From positions 106,487 through 170,486 of the forward strand of contig JAJFFS010000012.1 in assembly GCA_021776515.1 (NCBI GenBank): a DNA stretch of 64,000 nt. The letters run 5' to 3'. Source of the DNA: Robiginitomaculum sp. GTDB lineage: Bacteria > Pseudomonadota > Alphaproteobacteria > Caulobacterales > Maricaulaceae. Below the pieces are notes generated by a model. It was not told where the DNA came from. It was given only the letters and a program-made list of their open reading frames with translations, and searched no databases. The translations under genes and the position numbers were made by a program. Positions 8,775 through 18,008 of the stretch are shown here, in pieces. The first letter of the stretch is position 1; each line of letters starts with the position of its first letter.

Positions 8775-9666
8775 GTTATAGCTGATTAGAAAACGTGGGC
8801 CAACCGCAACTCCGGCGTCTCGGACAAGTTCTTCAATCGCGTTATAGCTGATTAGAAAACGTGGGCCAACCGCAACCTCTCTTTTACAGACAGTAAACGC
8901 CTTTCCGTTATAGCTGATTAGAAAACGTGGGCCAACCGCAACGACCGCCAAGTCATCGAACGCGACAAGTAGTTATAGCTGATTAGAAAACGTGGGCCAA
9001 CCGCAACCATCTAGTACTCCAGATAGTAATCCAATATCGTTATAGCTGATTAGAAAACGTGGGCCAACCGCAACTCATCTCCGGCGATGCCACTGAATTG
9101 GGGGTTATAGCTGATTAGAAAACGTGGGCCAACCGCAACACAATGCCGCCAATGGTGCACTGGCCATTGGTTATAGCTGATTAGAAAACGTGGGCCAACC
9201 GCAACGGCTCCGTTTCCATCGAGGCAGACAACGCCGTTATAGCTGATTAGAAAACGTGGGCCAACCGCAACTGGCGGAAGCTTGTGGAGCAGATGCACCC
9301 TGTTATAGCTGATTAGAAAACGTGGGCCAACCGCAACTAGAGTTAGGTTAGAGGCGTTAAGACATCTGTTATAGCTGATTAGAAAACGTGGGCCAACCGC
9401 AACACCGAAGATATAGCTAAGAAATTCGGAGAGGTTATAGCTGATTAGAAAACGTGGGCCAACCGCAACGACAGTGACTTCCTATCTTGGTCGTCGTCCG
9501 TTATAGCTGATTAGAAAACGTGGGCCAACCGCAACGACAAGGCTGCTGAATTGTGGGCTGATTGGGTTATAGCTGATTAGAAAACGTGGGCCAACCGCAA
9601 CTTCATCCGGGCCTTGCTCATAGCTTGTATGTTATAGCTGATTAGAAAACGTAGCCCAACCGCAAC
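8775..9666 (-). CRISPR. CRISPR array: 14 repeats of 36 bp, 13 spacers of 29-31 bp; crRNA-sense repeat GTTGCGGTTGGCCCACGTTTTCTAATCAGCTATAAC
   Basis: Repeats start at 8775, 8841, 8907, 8972, 9039, 9104, 9170, 9236, 9302, 9368, 9434, 9500, 9566, 9631; the last repeat is degenerate (acgtAGCCcaac); strand set from tracrRNA pairing and terminator. Confidence 0.97.
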
Positions 9667-10453
9667 AAAAACGCTGTGCGGTATTCCCCAGGAAGACAAT
9701 GTGCACATTCACCAAATTCAGCTGGATCTCACTGATAAAGTTTCAATTGAAAATGCAGTTGCCAGTATTCTGGATGCCGAAGGCAGGATCGATGTCCTTG
9801 TCAATAATGCGGGTATTGTCAGAGGCAGTAATATTGAAGAAACCGACATGGATGCCGTTCGGGAAATGTTTGAAACCAACTTTTTCGGTACTGCCGAACT
9901 CATAAAGAACGTCGTACCAGGCATGCGCCAGCGCCGATCTGGGACCATTGTTAATGTAACCTCTATCGCCGGGCGGCTGGTTTCTGTGAGCGGAGGATAT
10001 TATGCGGCCTCGAAATATGCATTCGAGGCACTATCGGAATCCCTTACCATGCAGTTGGCACCGTTCGGTGTACGGGTGAAAATCATCGAGCCCGGGGCAA
10101 CAACCACATCCATGCTTTCAAATACGCAAAAGGCAACTCGCCCCGCCAACCCCAACTCCCCATACAAAACTCTGGCACGTCGTTTCGGGGCATATTTTGA
10201 TGCCCAGCTTAATCGTCCCAATGCCACGCCTCCCGATGCCGTAGCACAAGTTATTGAGAGGGCCATTGCCACCGATGACCCTAAATTGCGCTATGTTGTC
10301 GGCGATGATTCCGAAACCTTGCTGGCAGGGCGCCAAAGCATCACGGATGAGGATGCGGTGGCTTTCTGCCAGATCGAAGACGACGAAGAATACTATGACG
10401 CGATGCAAAAACTATATGGCCGTGACCTTTTCAGACGTCAAAACCTTTCTTGA
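9667..10453 (+). pseudogene. 5'-truncated short-chain dehydrogenase/reductase (SDR), N-terminal Rossmann motif missing
   Basis: Frame is open back to the last CRISPR repeat (..KTLCGIPQEDNVHIHQIQLDLTDKVSIENAV..LVNNAG...YYAASKYAFEAL); NNAG and YxxxK present, TGxxxGIG absent. Confidence 0.75.
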
Positions 10454-10654
10454 TGTGGCTAGGCTCAGGACCTATTCATCCATCCAAACAGAATTGAGAA
10501 GTAATATTGCGGGTCGAAAGACCAAACTTGAAGCGCACCCAAGGGCGTGACTGCGCCCCGGCGATCGTTCGCCGCCCCGTCGGAGGCGCTTCTTCGCACC
10601 GCGAGACAAGAAAATTAGTGTCCTCAAGCAGCAAAGCGGTAGGGCAGCTAAAAA

Positions 10655-10741
10655 TGGTGCGGGCGGGGGGAATCGAACCCCCACGATCTTTCGATCCCAG
10701 GATTTTAAGTCCTGTGCGTCTACCAATTCCGCCACGCCCGC
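10655..10741 (-). tRNA. tRNA-Leu (anticodon TAA)
   Basis: Minus strand GCGGGCGTGGCGGAATTGGTAGACGCACAGGACTTAAAATCCTG...GGTTCGATTCCCCCCGCCCGCACCA; 7-bp acceptor, long variable arm, encoded CCA. Confidence 0.95.
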
Positions 10742-10835
10742 AAAGATGTAACGTCTGTCGCGCACTATGGCAAAAGCGTGAGTAAAATAAAGCCCCTATT
10801 GCGGTGAATACTGATGCAAGGGCAGAATAACAGCC

Positions 10836-11534
10836 ATGCGATTCTCCGAACCCCTTATCCCCGCCCGACTGATTAAACGCTATAAGCGATTTCTGGCCGA
10901 TGTGCGCCTTGGCTCGGGCGAGGAAATAACCGTGCATTGCGCCAATCCCGGCTCCATGCTGGGCTTGAACACGCCGAACGCCCGGGTGTTTATCTCTGAC
11001 AGTAACAACCCAAAGCGCAAATTACGCTACAGCCTTGAACTGGTCGAGGCCGATGGCGCTTTGGTTGGCGTTCATACAGGCCGGGCCAATGCGCTGGCTG
11101 AAGAGGCCATCCTTGGCGGCATGATTCCCCCTCTAAACGATTATGACGAACTGCGCCGCGAGGTGAAATACGGTGAGGCCAGCCGGGTGGATTTTCTGCT
11201 TAACAGTGACGGCCGCCGCGCCTGCTATGTTGAGGTAAAAAGCGTTGCTCTGTCTCGTTCTTACCAATTGGCAGAATTCCCAGATTCGGTCAGTAAACGC
11301 GCCGCCAAGCACATGGATGATCTGACCAATGAAGTGCGAAAGGGCAATCGCGCCGTAGTCCTGTTTGTGGTGCAGCGTGGCGATTGCACCCGTTTTGCAC
11401 CGGCCAGCGATATTGATCCGGCTTATGGGCTGGCACTACAGCGCGCCCGCGATGAGGGCGTTGAAATACTGGTTTATGGTGCCAACATCACACCGGAAAA
11501 AATTTGCATTCAAAAACCGATATCGTTTGATTGA
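10836..11534 (+). CDS. sfsA: DNA/RNA nuclease SfsA family protein
   Basis: MRFSEPLIPARLIKRYKRFLADVRLGSGEEITVHCANPGSMLGL...DFLL...CYVEVKSVAL. Confidence 0.93.
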   Translation: MRFSEPLIPARLIKRYKRFLADVRLGSGEEITVHCANPGSMLGLNTPNARVFISDSNNPKRKLRYSLELVEADGALVGVHTGRANALAEEAILGGMIPPLNDYDELRREVKYGEASRVDFLLNSDGRRACYVEVKSVALSRSYQLAEFPDSVSKRAAKHMDDLTNEVRKGNRAVVLFVVQRGDCTRFAPASDIDPAYGLALQRARDEGVEILVYGANITPEKICIQKPISFD

Positions 11535-11567
11535 GATTATGGGTAAGGGCAGAGGGCGACAAAAAAT

Positions 11568-11963
11568 ATGAGTGATTTTATAGATGATGCCATTGAAAAT
11601 GCAGGTATAACTCTTAGTGCAGAAAAAACTGCGCCGGGCGTATTTCGCTGCACAATGGTCAGCCATTATGGTGAGATGGTACGTGATATTACTGTTAAGG
11701 AGGGCGTAGACGAGACCCCGGGTGTGGCCAATTTACTTTATCATTTCACCCTGCAAACCCAGAGCGTTGATATTTGTGATGATCTGGAAGATTGGGCCGA
11801 TGAATATAGTTATGATGCCTCTAATGAGGCCATTAAAGCCAAATACGAGCAATATTGCCGGGACGCCAAAGACCTGCGCGCCCTATTGGGCAATGATGCT
11901 TTTGAAAATCTGATGGGCGGGCTGGCTATTTCTCAAGCGATTGGTAATGCACGCCCCAGATGA
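11568..11963 (+). CDS. Hypothetical protein, 131 aa
   Basis: Intact ORF between sfsA and the thiolase gene. Confidence 0.6.
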   Translation: MSDFIDDAIENAGITLSAEKTAPGVFRCTMVSHYGEMVRDITVKEGVDETPGVANLLYHFTLQTQSVDICDDLEDWADEYSYDASNEAIKAKYEQYCRDAKDLRALLGNDAFENLMGGLAISQAIGNARPR

Positions 11964-11971
11964 TCTGGATA

Positions 11972-13159
11972 CTAAAGCATTTCCAGTGCCACGGCTGTGG
12001 CTTCACCGCCGCCAATGCACAGACTGGCTACGCCTTTGGTTTTGCCATTTTTTTCAAGTGCGGCCATCAGGGTTGCCATAATACGGGCGCCAGATGCCCC
12101 AATAGGATGACCCAGTGCACAGGCACCGCCATGTACATTAACTACATCATGGCTGAGGCCCAGCTCTTTCATGGCGATCATCGGCACCACGGCAAAGGCT
12201 TCGTTAATCTCCCACAGGTCAACATCGTCCACGTCCCAACCAGCCTTTTCCAGTGCTTTTTTCATTGCCGGAACCGGGGCAGTGGTAAACCATTCCGGCT
12301 CGTGCGCATGGGCCGCCGTCGCCGCGATTTTGGCAATGGGTTTCAGACCGCGCTTCTTGGCCTCTGAAGCGCACATCATCACCAGTGCCGCCGCACCATC
12401 TGATATGGCCGAGGCATTAGCGGCGGTTACGGTGCCGTCCTTATTAAACGCCGGGCGCAAATGCGGGATTTTTTCCGGGCGGGCGTTGCGGGGCAATTCG
12501 TCCGTCTTAATAATTTGCTCGCCTTTGCGGGTTTTTATGGTCACCGGCGTGGTTTCGCGGGCAAACGAGCCATCTTCTGCGGCGGCTTGCGCCCGCCTTA
12601 GGGTCTCCAGCGCGTAGGCATCCTGTGCCTCGCGGGTGAACTGATATTTTTGTGCGGCGGTATCGGCAAATTTACCCATAGGCTCATGGGCATAGGCGTC
12701 CTCCAGCCCGTCCAGTGCCATGTGGTCCAGTATTTGGGTGTGCCCATATTTAAATCCGGCGCGATGGCTGGGCAGCATATGCGGGGCGTTGGTCATGCTT
12801 TCCATACCGCCAGCAATAATAACATCAGCCTGACCGGCGCTTAGCGTATCGCGTGCCATAATGGCCGCCTGCATGCCGGAGCCGCACATTTTATTTAAGG
12901 TAGTCGCCTCGACGGATAAGGGAAGCCCGGCCTTTAGTGCCGCCTGACGCGCCGGGGCCTGCCCCTGCCCGGCTGGCAAGACGCAACCCATAAAGGCCTG
13001 CTCTACCGCTTCCTTTTCAAGGCCGGCATCTTCCAGTGCCGCCTTGATCGCAACGGCCCCTAATTCATTGGCGCTAAGGGGTGTCATTTCGCCCAGCAGG
13101 CCACCAATAGGCGTGCGTGCATAGCCAACAATAACGATGGGGTCGGTGACTTGAGACAT
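11972..13159 (-). CDS. Acetyl-CoA C-acyltransferase / thiolase
   Basis: NKMCGSGMQA active-site Cys motif, GGMESMTNAPH, NVHGGACALGHPIGASGARI, CIGGGEATA. Confidence 0.95.
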   Translation of the reverse strand: MSQVTDPIVIVGYARTPIGGLLGEMTPLSANELGAVAIKAALEDAGLEKEAVEQAFMGCVLPAGQGQAPARQAALKAGLPLSVEATTLNKMCGSGMQAAIMARDTLSAGQADVIIAGGMESMTNAPHMLPSHRAGFKYGHTQILDHMALDGLEDAYAHEPMGKFADTAAQKYQFTREAQDAYALETLRRAQAAAEDGSFARETTPVTIKTRKGEQIIKTDELPRNARPEKIPHLRPAFNKDGTVTAANASAISDGAAALVMMCASEAKKRGLKPIAKIAATAAHAHEPEWFTTAPVPAMKKALEKAGWDVDDVDLWEINEAFAVVPMIAMKELGLSHDVVNVHGGACALGHPIGASGARIMATLMAALEKNGKTKGVASLCIGGGEATAVALEML

Positions 13160-13241
13160 GACGGGCTCCGCTTTTGATGCACTGCAACATGGACATGAGT
13201 CAGCGATCCGTCAAGCGCGCGGTGCAAGGAAGGCAGTACCC

Positions 13242-13442
13242 CTATTTTACCTCAAAGGTGATCTGCATATTGACCCGGAACTTATCAACCTTGCCGTTGT
13301 CGACAGTGACCGACATATGATTGACGCTGGCCGAACGCACATGTTTTATGGTTTTGGAAAATCGCTCTACACCATTGGATACAGCATCTTCAAAAGACTC
13401 ACCGGATTCAGATAGAATTTGTGTTGATTTGAGTATGGTCAT
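13242..13442 (-). CDS. Dodecin family protein
   Basis: 66 aa; ESGESFEDAVSNGVERFSKTIKHVRSASVNHMSVTVDNGKVDKFRVNMQITFEV. Confidence 0.85.
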   Translation of the reverse strand: MTILKSTQILSESGESFEDAVSNGVERFSKTIKHVRSASVNHMSVTVDNGKVDKFRVNMQITFEVK

Positions 13443-13531
13443 GACTTCCCCCTACTTTACCAAGGGGATTATAAACCAAAAAGTTAACGATACGCCAGTC
13501 ACAAATTTGATGCTGTACTCAAAAGTCCAGT

Positions 13532-14800
13532 TTATTTGGATTTGGTAATGCCCAGCATGTCGAGTGCCATTTTCTCAAAGAACGGTTCGGAAACCCCGCG
13601 CCTTACTTTGCCAAGAAAGAATTTCTCAAAGGCGATCTTGCCCAAATGCACCCATTTGCCTTCCGAGGCCCAGTTTACATTACGCGGTGGAATTTGCGGC
13701 ATGGCGACAAAGGCAACCCCGCCATCGCCAAAGTCGGCCAGGCACACGGCATTCCATGACCCTTCATGTTGTGGCTCTTTGCCATCCAGAAGTGCGCGGA
13801 TGTTATGTGATGTGGCCCGCACCATGCTTTCGATCATAAAGCCGGTTTTAGGGACACCCACCGGCACCGGCGTTGACCCCACGGGCGGTATGGCGATGCA
13901 CACCCCGACCGAGAAAATATTGGGATAAGCCTGATTGCGCTGATGCTTATCCACCGTGACAAACCCGCGCGGGTTGACCAGGCCCTCCTGCCCCATCAGG
14001 GGTTTAATGCCACGAAAAGCGGGCAGCATCATGGAATGTTTGAACGGCAGATCATGTGTCGCCTTGACCGCGCCATCCTCGCCCATTTCCTCAACGATCA
14101 TCTGCCCGTCCATAACCTTTTTAACCCGGGCATTGGTGATCCAGTTGATATGGCGGTTGCGCATTTCACTTTCCAGTATGCCTTTGGTATCGCCAACCCC
14201 GCCAAGGCCCAAATGGCCAATATAGGGCTCAGCGGTAACATAGGTCATCGGCACCTTGTCCCGGATTTTACGTTTGCGCAGATCGGTATCCATAATCATG
14301 GCAAATTCGTATGCCGGGCCGTAACAGGATGCGCCTTGCGCCGCGCCAACAACAATGGGCCCGGGGTCTTCTACAAATTCCAGCCATTTTTTGCGCGCAT
14401 GGTCGGCATGATCGGTGGTACAGATGGACACCGTATGGCCATCCGGGCCAAGGCCCTCTACCTCATCAAAGGCCAGATCCGGCCCGGTAGCAATAACAAG
14501 GTAATCATAATTGATGGTTTGGCCATCGCTTAAGGAAAGTGTGTTTTTCTTTGGGTCGAGTGCCTCGGCACTGGCATGAATAAAATCAATGCGCTTTTTT
14601 TTGAACATTGGCGCCAGTTCAACCTTGATCTGATCCGCTGCACGCCAATCTACCGCCACCCAGGGGTTGGAGGGGGTGAAGTTAAAGGTTGGGTTATCAC
14701 AAATCACCGTGATCTGGTCTTCACTACGTGCCTTATTGCGCATTTCCAGCGCCATCGGTACGCCGCCAAGCCCTGCACCCAAAACAACAATATGCGCCAT
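13532..14800 (-). CDS. FAD-dependent oxidoreductase, sulfide:quinone oxidoreductase-like
   Basis: N-terminal VVLGAGLGGVPMALEMR dinucleotide fold; SQR-like architecture. Confidence 0.8.
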   Translation of the reverse strand: MAHIVVLGAGLGGVPMALEMRNKARSEDQITVICDNPTFNFTPSNPWVAVDWRAADQIKVELAPMFKKKRIDFIHASAEALDPKKNTLSLSDGQTINYDYLVIATGPDLAFDEVEGLGPDGHTVSICTTDHADHARKKWLEFVEDPGPIVVGAAQGASCYGPAYEFAMIMDTDLRKRKIRDKVPMTYVTAEPYIGHLGLGGVGDTKGILESEMRNRHINWITNARVKKVMDGQMIVEEMGEDGAVKATHDLPFKHSMMLPAFRGIKPLMGQEGLVNPRGFVTVDKHQRNQAYPNIFSVGVCIAIPPVGSTPVPVGVPKTGFMIESMVRATSHNIRALLDGKEPQHEGSWNAVCLADFGDGGVAFVAMPQIPPRNVNWASEGKWVHLGKIAFEKFFLGKVRRGVSEPFFEKMALDMLGITKSK

Positions 14801-14886
14801 GTTTTATCTCCCCAGACAAATCCTGTTTTGCGTACTTAACGCCTTTGAGGCGAAACTGGCAAGAGAAGGGGGCAACCAGCAGGAGA

Positions 14887-16077
14887 TTATTCCGTTTGCA
14901 TCTCTTGTCTTTTTTGCGTCTTTGTAATCCAACCACCACCCAAAACCCGTGAATGATCGCCTGTCGGTTCATAAAATACGCAGGCCTGACCGGGTGCCAC
15001 ACCTTCATCACCATCATCAAGAATAACCTGCAAAGCCCCGGCTTCATCACGGGCAAAATGCCCCGCCATTGGCGGGCGGGTAGAGCGTACTTTAACCGCC
15101 ACCGGCTTACCATCCAGTGCAGATTGGTCCCCATCGCCCAGCCAGTTCACTTCGCGCACGGACATGCTGGCAATCTGTAATGCCTCACGCGGGCCAACAA
15201 ATACTTGTGCGCTGGCGGCATCCAGCCTCACCACATAAAGCGGCTCCCCCAGCGCCACGCCAAGGCCGCGCCGCTGGCCCACAGTATAATGGATAACACC
15301 CTTGTGCTGACCCAGCACCCGGCCATCCACATGCACAATATCGCCGGGGCGCACCGCACCCGGGCGCAGGCGCTCGACAACAGCGGCATAATTGCCATCG
15401 GGGACAAAACAAATATCCTGACTGTCAGGCTTGTCAGCGGCGGCAAGGCCCAGCTCAGCGGCCAGCGCCCGTACCTCATCCTTTTGCAAACCGCCCAGCG
15501 GAAAGCGTAAAAAATCCAGTTGTTCAGCCGTGGTGGCAAACAGGAAATATGACTGGTCCTTGCTGGCATCCACAGCCCGGTACAATTGCGCCCCGGCAGA
15601 GGTTGTCACCCGCCTGACATAATGCCCGGTGGCCAGCGCCGCTGCGCCCAGATCCTTTGCCGTACGCAAAAGGTCAGCAAACTTGACGGTTTGATTACAT
15701 CGCACGCAGGGGATGGGAGTTTGTCCGGCCAGATAACTATCGGCAAAATCCTCCATAACGGCCTCTGAAAAGCGCCCTTCATAATCCAGCACATAATGAG
15801 GAAAGCCCAGACGCTCCGCCGCCTGGCGCGCATCATGAATATCATCACCGGCGCAACAGGCACCTTTACGAGCAATCGCTTCGCCATGGTCATAAAGCTG
15901 CAAGGTGATACCGACCACATCATAGCCAGCTTCTTTAAGAAGTGCGGCGGTAACCGTGCTGTCAACACCGCCGGACATGGCCACAACAACACGAATTTTG
16001 GATGGATCGCCGTCTGGTAGGTCCAGCACCGCAGGGTCCAGCGCCAGCGCCCGGGCGCGGCCAAGTATATCAGTCAT
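14887..16077 (-). CDS. mnmA: tRNA 2-thiouridine(34) synthase MnmA
   Basis: [53 protein letters not shown]. Confidence 0.95.
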   Translation of the reverse strand: MTDILGRARALALDPAVLDLPDGDPSKIRVVVAMSGGVDSTVTAALLKEAGYDVVGITLQLYDHGEAIARKGACCAGDDIHDARQAAERLGFPHYVLDYEGRFSEAVMEDFADSYLAGQTPIPCVRCNQTVKFADLLRTAKDLGAAALATGHYVRRVTTSAGAQLYRAVDASKDQSYFLFATTAEQLDFLRFPLGGLQKDEVRALAAELGLAAADKPDSQDICFVPDGNYAAVVERLRPGAVRPGDIVHVDGRVLGQHKGVIHYTVGQRRGLGVALGEPLYVVRLDAASAQVFVGPREALQIASMSVREVNWLGDGDQSALDGKPVAVKVRSTRPPMAGHFARDEAGALQVILDDGDEGVAPGQACVFYEPTGDHSRVLGGGWITKTQKRQEMQTE

Positions 16078-16180
16078 TTCTCGCCTCCAGCGGGATCAAA
16101 GGCCCGCAGCAAACATCACAAGACGCGATATAGGCCCAATGCATCAGGCAAGAAAGGTCAGGACGCAGTCATAATAAATG

Positions 16181-17323
16181 CTAGTTCAAGCCAATATCGG
16201 CAAAGGCAATATTCAGTTCGCGCTGCACCTGACCATCCATGTCCTTAATCTTCCAGCTTAGCGCCCGGCCAGCCCAGTCTATGTCCACAAGACCAAAATT
16301 ATTGGGCCCATAGGCGGGCACCAATTGTTCCTTGTCCATTTCTCTGGCGTTCTGGGTGAAACTCATGTTCAGCGCAGAGGAGGTAAATTCATAAAGCGGA
16401 TAATCTGTATCACCTTCATGGCGGTAAAATGCGCCAATGTGTCGATCGCCGGAAATCACCACTACGCCTTTGGCACCACTGTTGCGTACCGTATCAAAAA
16501 AGCGTTGACGCTCAGGCAAAAATTCGGCCCAGGCTTCCCAACCATGGTCGGCGGCGATAACCTGTATAGAGGAGACCACAAGGCGTATATCGGCGGGCTT
16601 TTTCAGTTCATCAGCAAACCATTGCCATTGCGCCTCGCCCAACATGGTCATGGCCGGATCGTTTGATTTCAGATAGCGCTCCTTGCCGGGTGCGCCGCGA
16701 TCATCAGAGGGGATAAGCGGCGAAGAGCGAAAACTGCGCGTATCCAGCATTATGATCTGCACGCGCTTACCCTCTGGCCCGTAAATACGGCTATCATAAA
16801 GCCCTTCGCGGGTGCGATGTACGCTTGTCTCGTCTGCGCCCCAAAAGGTCAGAAATATTTCCTTGGCCCAACGTTTGAAGGCAAAATCACCACCGGCGTC
16901 ATTCAGGCCATAATCATGATCATCCCAGGTTTGCAGCATGGGGGTGGAGGCCCGCAGGCGGGCAAACTCTTCGCGATTGGCCAGATCAGCATATTGCTGG
17001 CGCAAATTGGGCAGGTCCGCATTGCCCCGGCGCGTATCGCCATAAACATTGTCGCCCAGATAGAGAAACAATTGTGCCTCTTCTTTTATCACCGCGTCCA
17101 GAATGGGAATGGGTTTCCAAGAGGCCTGACACGAGCCCATGGCAATTTTTGTTATCAGCGTATCCGCAGCTGGTTCGGCAAGACCGGGTGGGGCCTTGGG
17201 CAGATCAATATCCAGGCTGGCGTAATACTGATCCAGTGTCTCAAATGTGTTTTGCGGTTTTTGTTGTGAGACGCCAGTGCAAGCCGCGAGGCAAAGACAA
17301 AGCCCGATAGTTCCAATACGCAT
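16181..17323 (-). CDS. Alkaline phosphatase D (PhoD)-like lipoprotein/phosphoesterase
   Basis: LYLGDNVYGDTR, TWDDHDYGLNDAG, VISGDRHIGA; signal-like MRIGTIGLCLCLAACTG start at 17323. Confidence 0.8.
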   Translation of the reverse strand: MRIGTIGLCLCLAACTGVSQQKPQNTFETLDQYYASLDIDLPKAPPGLAEPAADTLITKIAMGSCQASWKPIPILDAVIKEEAQLFLYLGDNVYGDTRRGNADLPNLRQQYADLANREEFARLRASTPMLQTWDDHDYGLNDAGGDFAFKRWAKEIFLTFWGADETSVHRTREGLYDSRIYGPEGKRVQIIMLDTRSFRSSPLIPSDDRGAPGKERYLKSNDPAMTMLGEAQWQWFADELKKPADIRLVVSSIQVIAADHGWEAWAEFLPERQRFFDTVRNSGAKGVVVISGDRHIGAFYRHEGDTDYPLYEFTSSALNMSFTQNAREMDKEQLVPAYGPNNFGLVDIDWAGRALSWKIKDMDGQVQRELNIAFADIGLN

Positions 17324-17340
17324 TTTGTTTTCTCTCAGTT

Positions 17341-18006
17341 TTATTTCGGCAATCGTGTGCGATCCATCAGCCATGCACCACAGACCAGAACGGAATAGGC
17401 GACAAGCGCGGTGATGGCAAAGGGGGTAGTTGGCCCGTTTTCTTCGGCGGTACCCATATGGCTATAGGCCTGCACCAAACCCAGAAACAGCAAAAACACC
17501 CAGGGAGCAATGCGCCCTACGGCACCTTTGGGCGCGGTATGGCGCATATAAAGCCAAAACCCGCCCAATAGCAGGCCCATCTCTGCAACTTGCGACCATA
17601 AAAGCGAACGCCACAGACCAAAACCAAACTTAGGATCACCCGAGACAAGCGGCAGGTCCGGCGCGTGGACAAGTAAATCTGCAAACCAGTGCGACAGGAC
17701 CGCAGCGCCCACAATAATACTGGCTGCCCAATGGCCCGCACCCTTGCGCGCAGCGCCATAAAGAAGGGCCGCCGCCACTGCCCAGATAAACGCCCCAACA
17801 AGGCTATGGGTAAAGGGCATATAATACAGGTCCAGCGGCGAGGCCTCCATAAACCCCGGCACAATGCGGACCTTCTCAACACCGGCAATAACCAGCCCGG
17901 CCCAGATGAAATCCACCAATTGCACCGCCACAAACAACAGCCAGAGCGGCACCGCAGGTTTGAAGGCCCGTGCGGCAAAGGCGGCGCTATAATGACCAAT
18001 GAACAT
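17341..18006 (-). CDS. Integral membrane protein, 221 aa
   Basis: Multiple hydrophobic segments; MFIGHYSAAFAARAF start. Confidence 0.65.
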   Translation of the reverse strand: MFIGHYSAAFAARAFKPAVPLWLLFVAVQLVDFIWAGLVIAGVEKVRIVPGFMEASPLDLYYMPFTHSLVGAFIWAVAAALLYGAARKGAGHWAASIIVGAAVLSHWFADLLVHAPDLPLVSGDPKFGFGLWRSLLWSQVAEMGLLLGGFWLYMRHTAPKGAVGRIAPWVFLLFLGLVQAYSHMGTAEENGPTTPFAITALVAYSVLVCGAWLMDRTRLPK

Positions 18007-18008
18007 AT

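Noticed and set aside
8718-9298. Minus-strand ORFs containing repeated VAVGPRFLISYN
   Set aside because: Translation of CRISPR repeats; not proteins.
8775-9666. Array transcribed on the plus strand, co-directional with cas genes
   Set aside because: tracrRNA with a clear terminator is on the minus strand, the intrinsic terminator beside cas2 faces minus-strand transcription, and the promoter-like TATAAC fits only the minus orientation.
10472-10937. ORFs overlapping the tRNA-Leu
   Set aside because: They read through a well-formed tRNA; the RNA gene explains the sequence.
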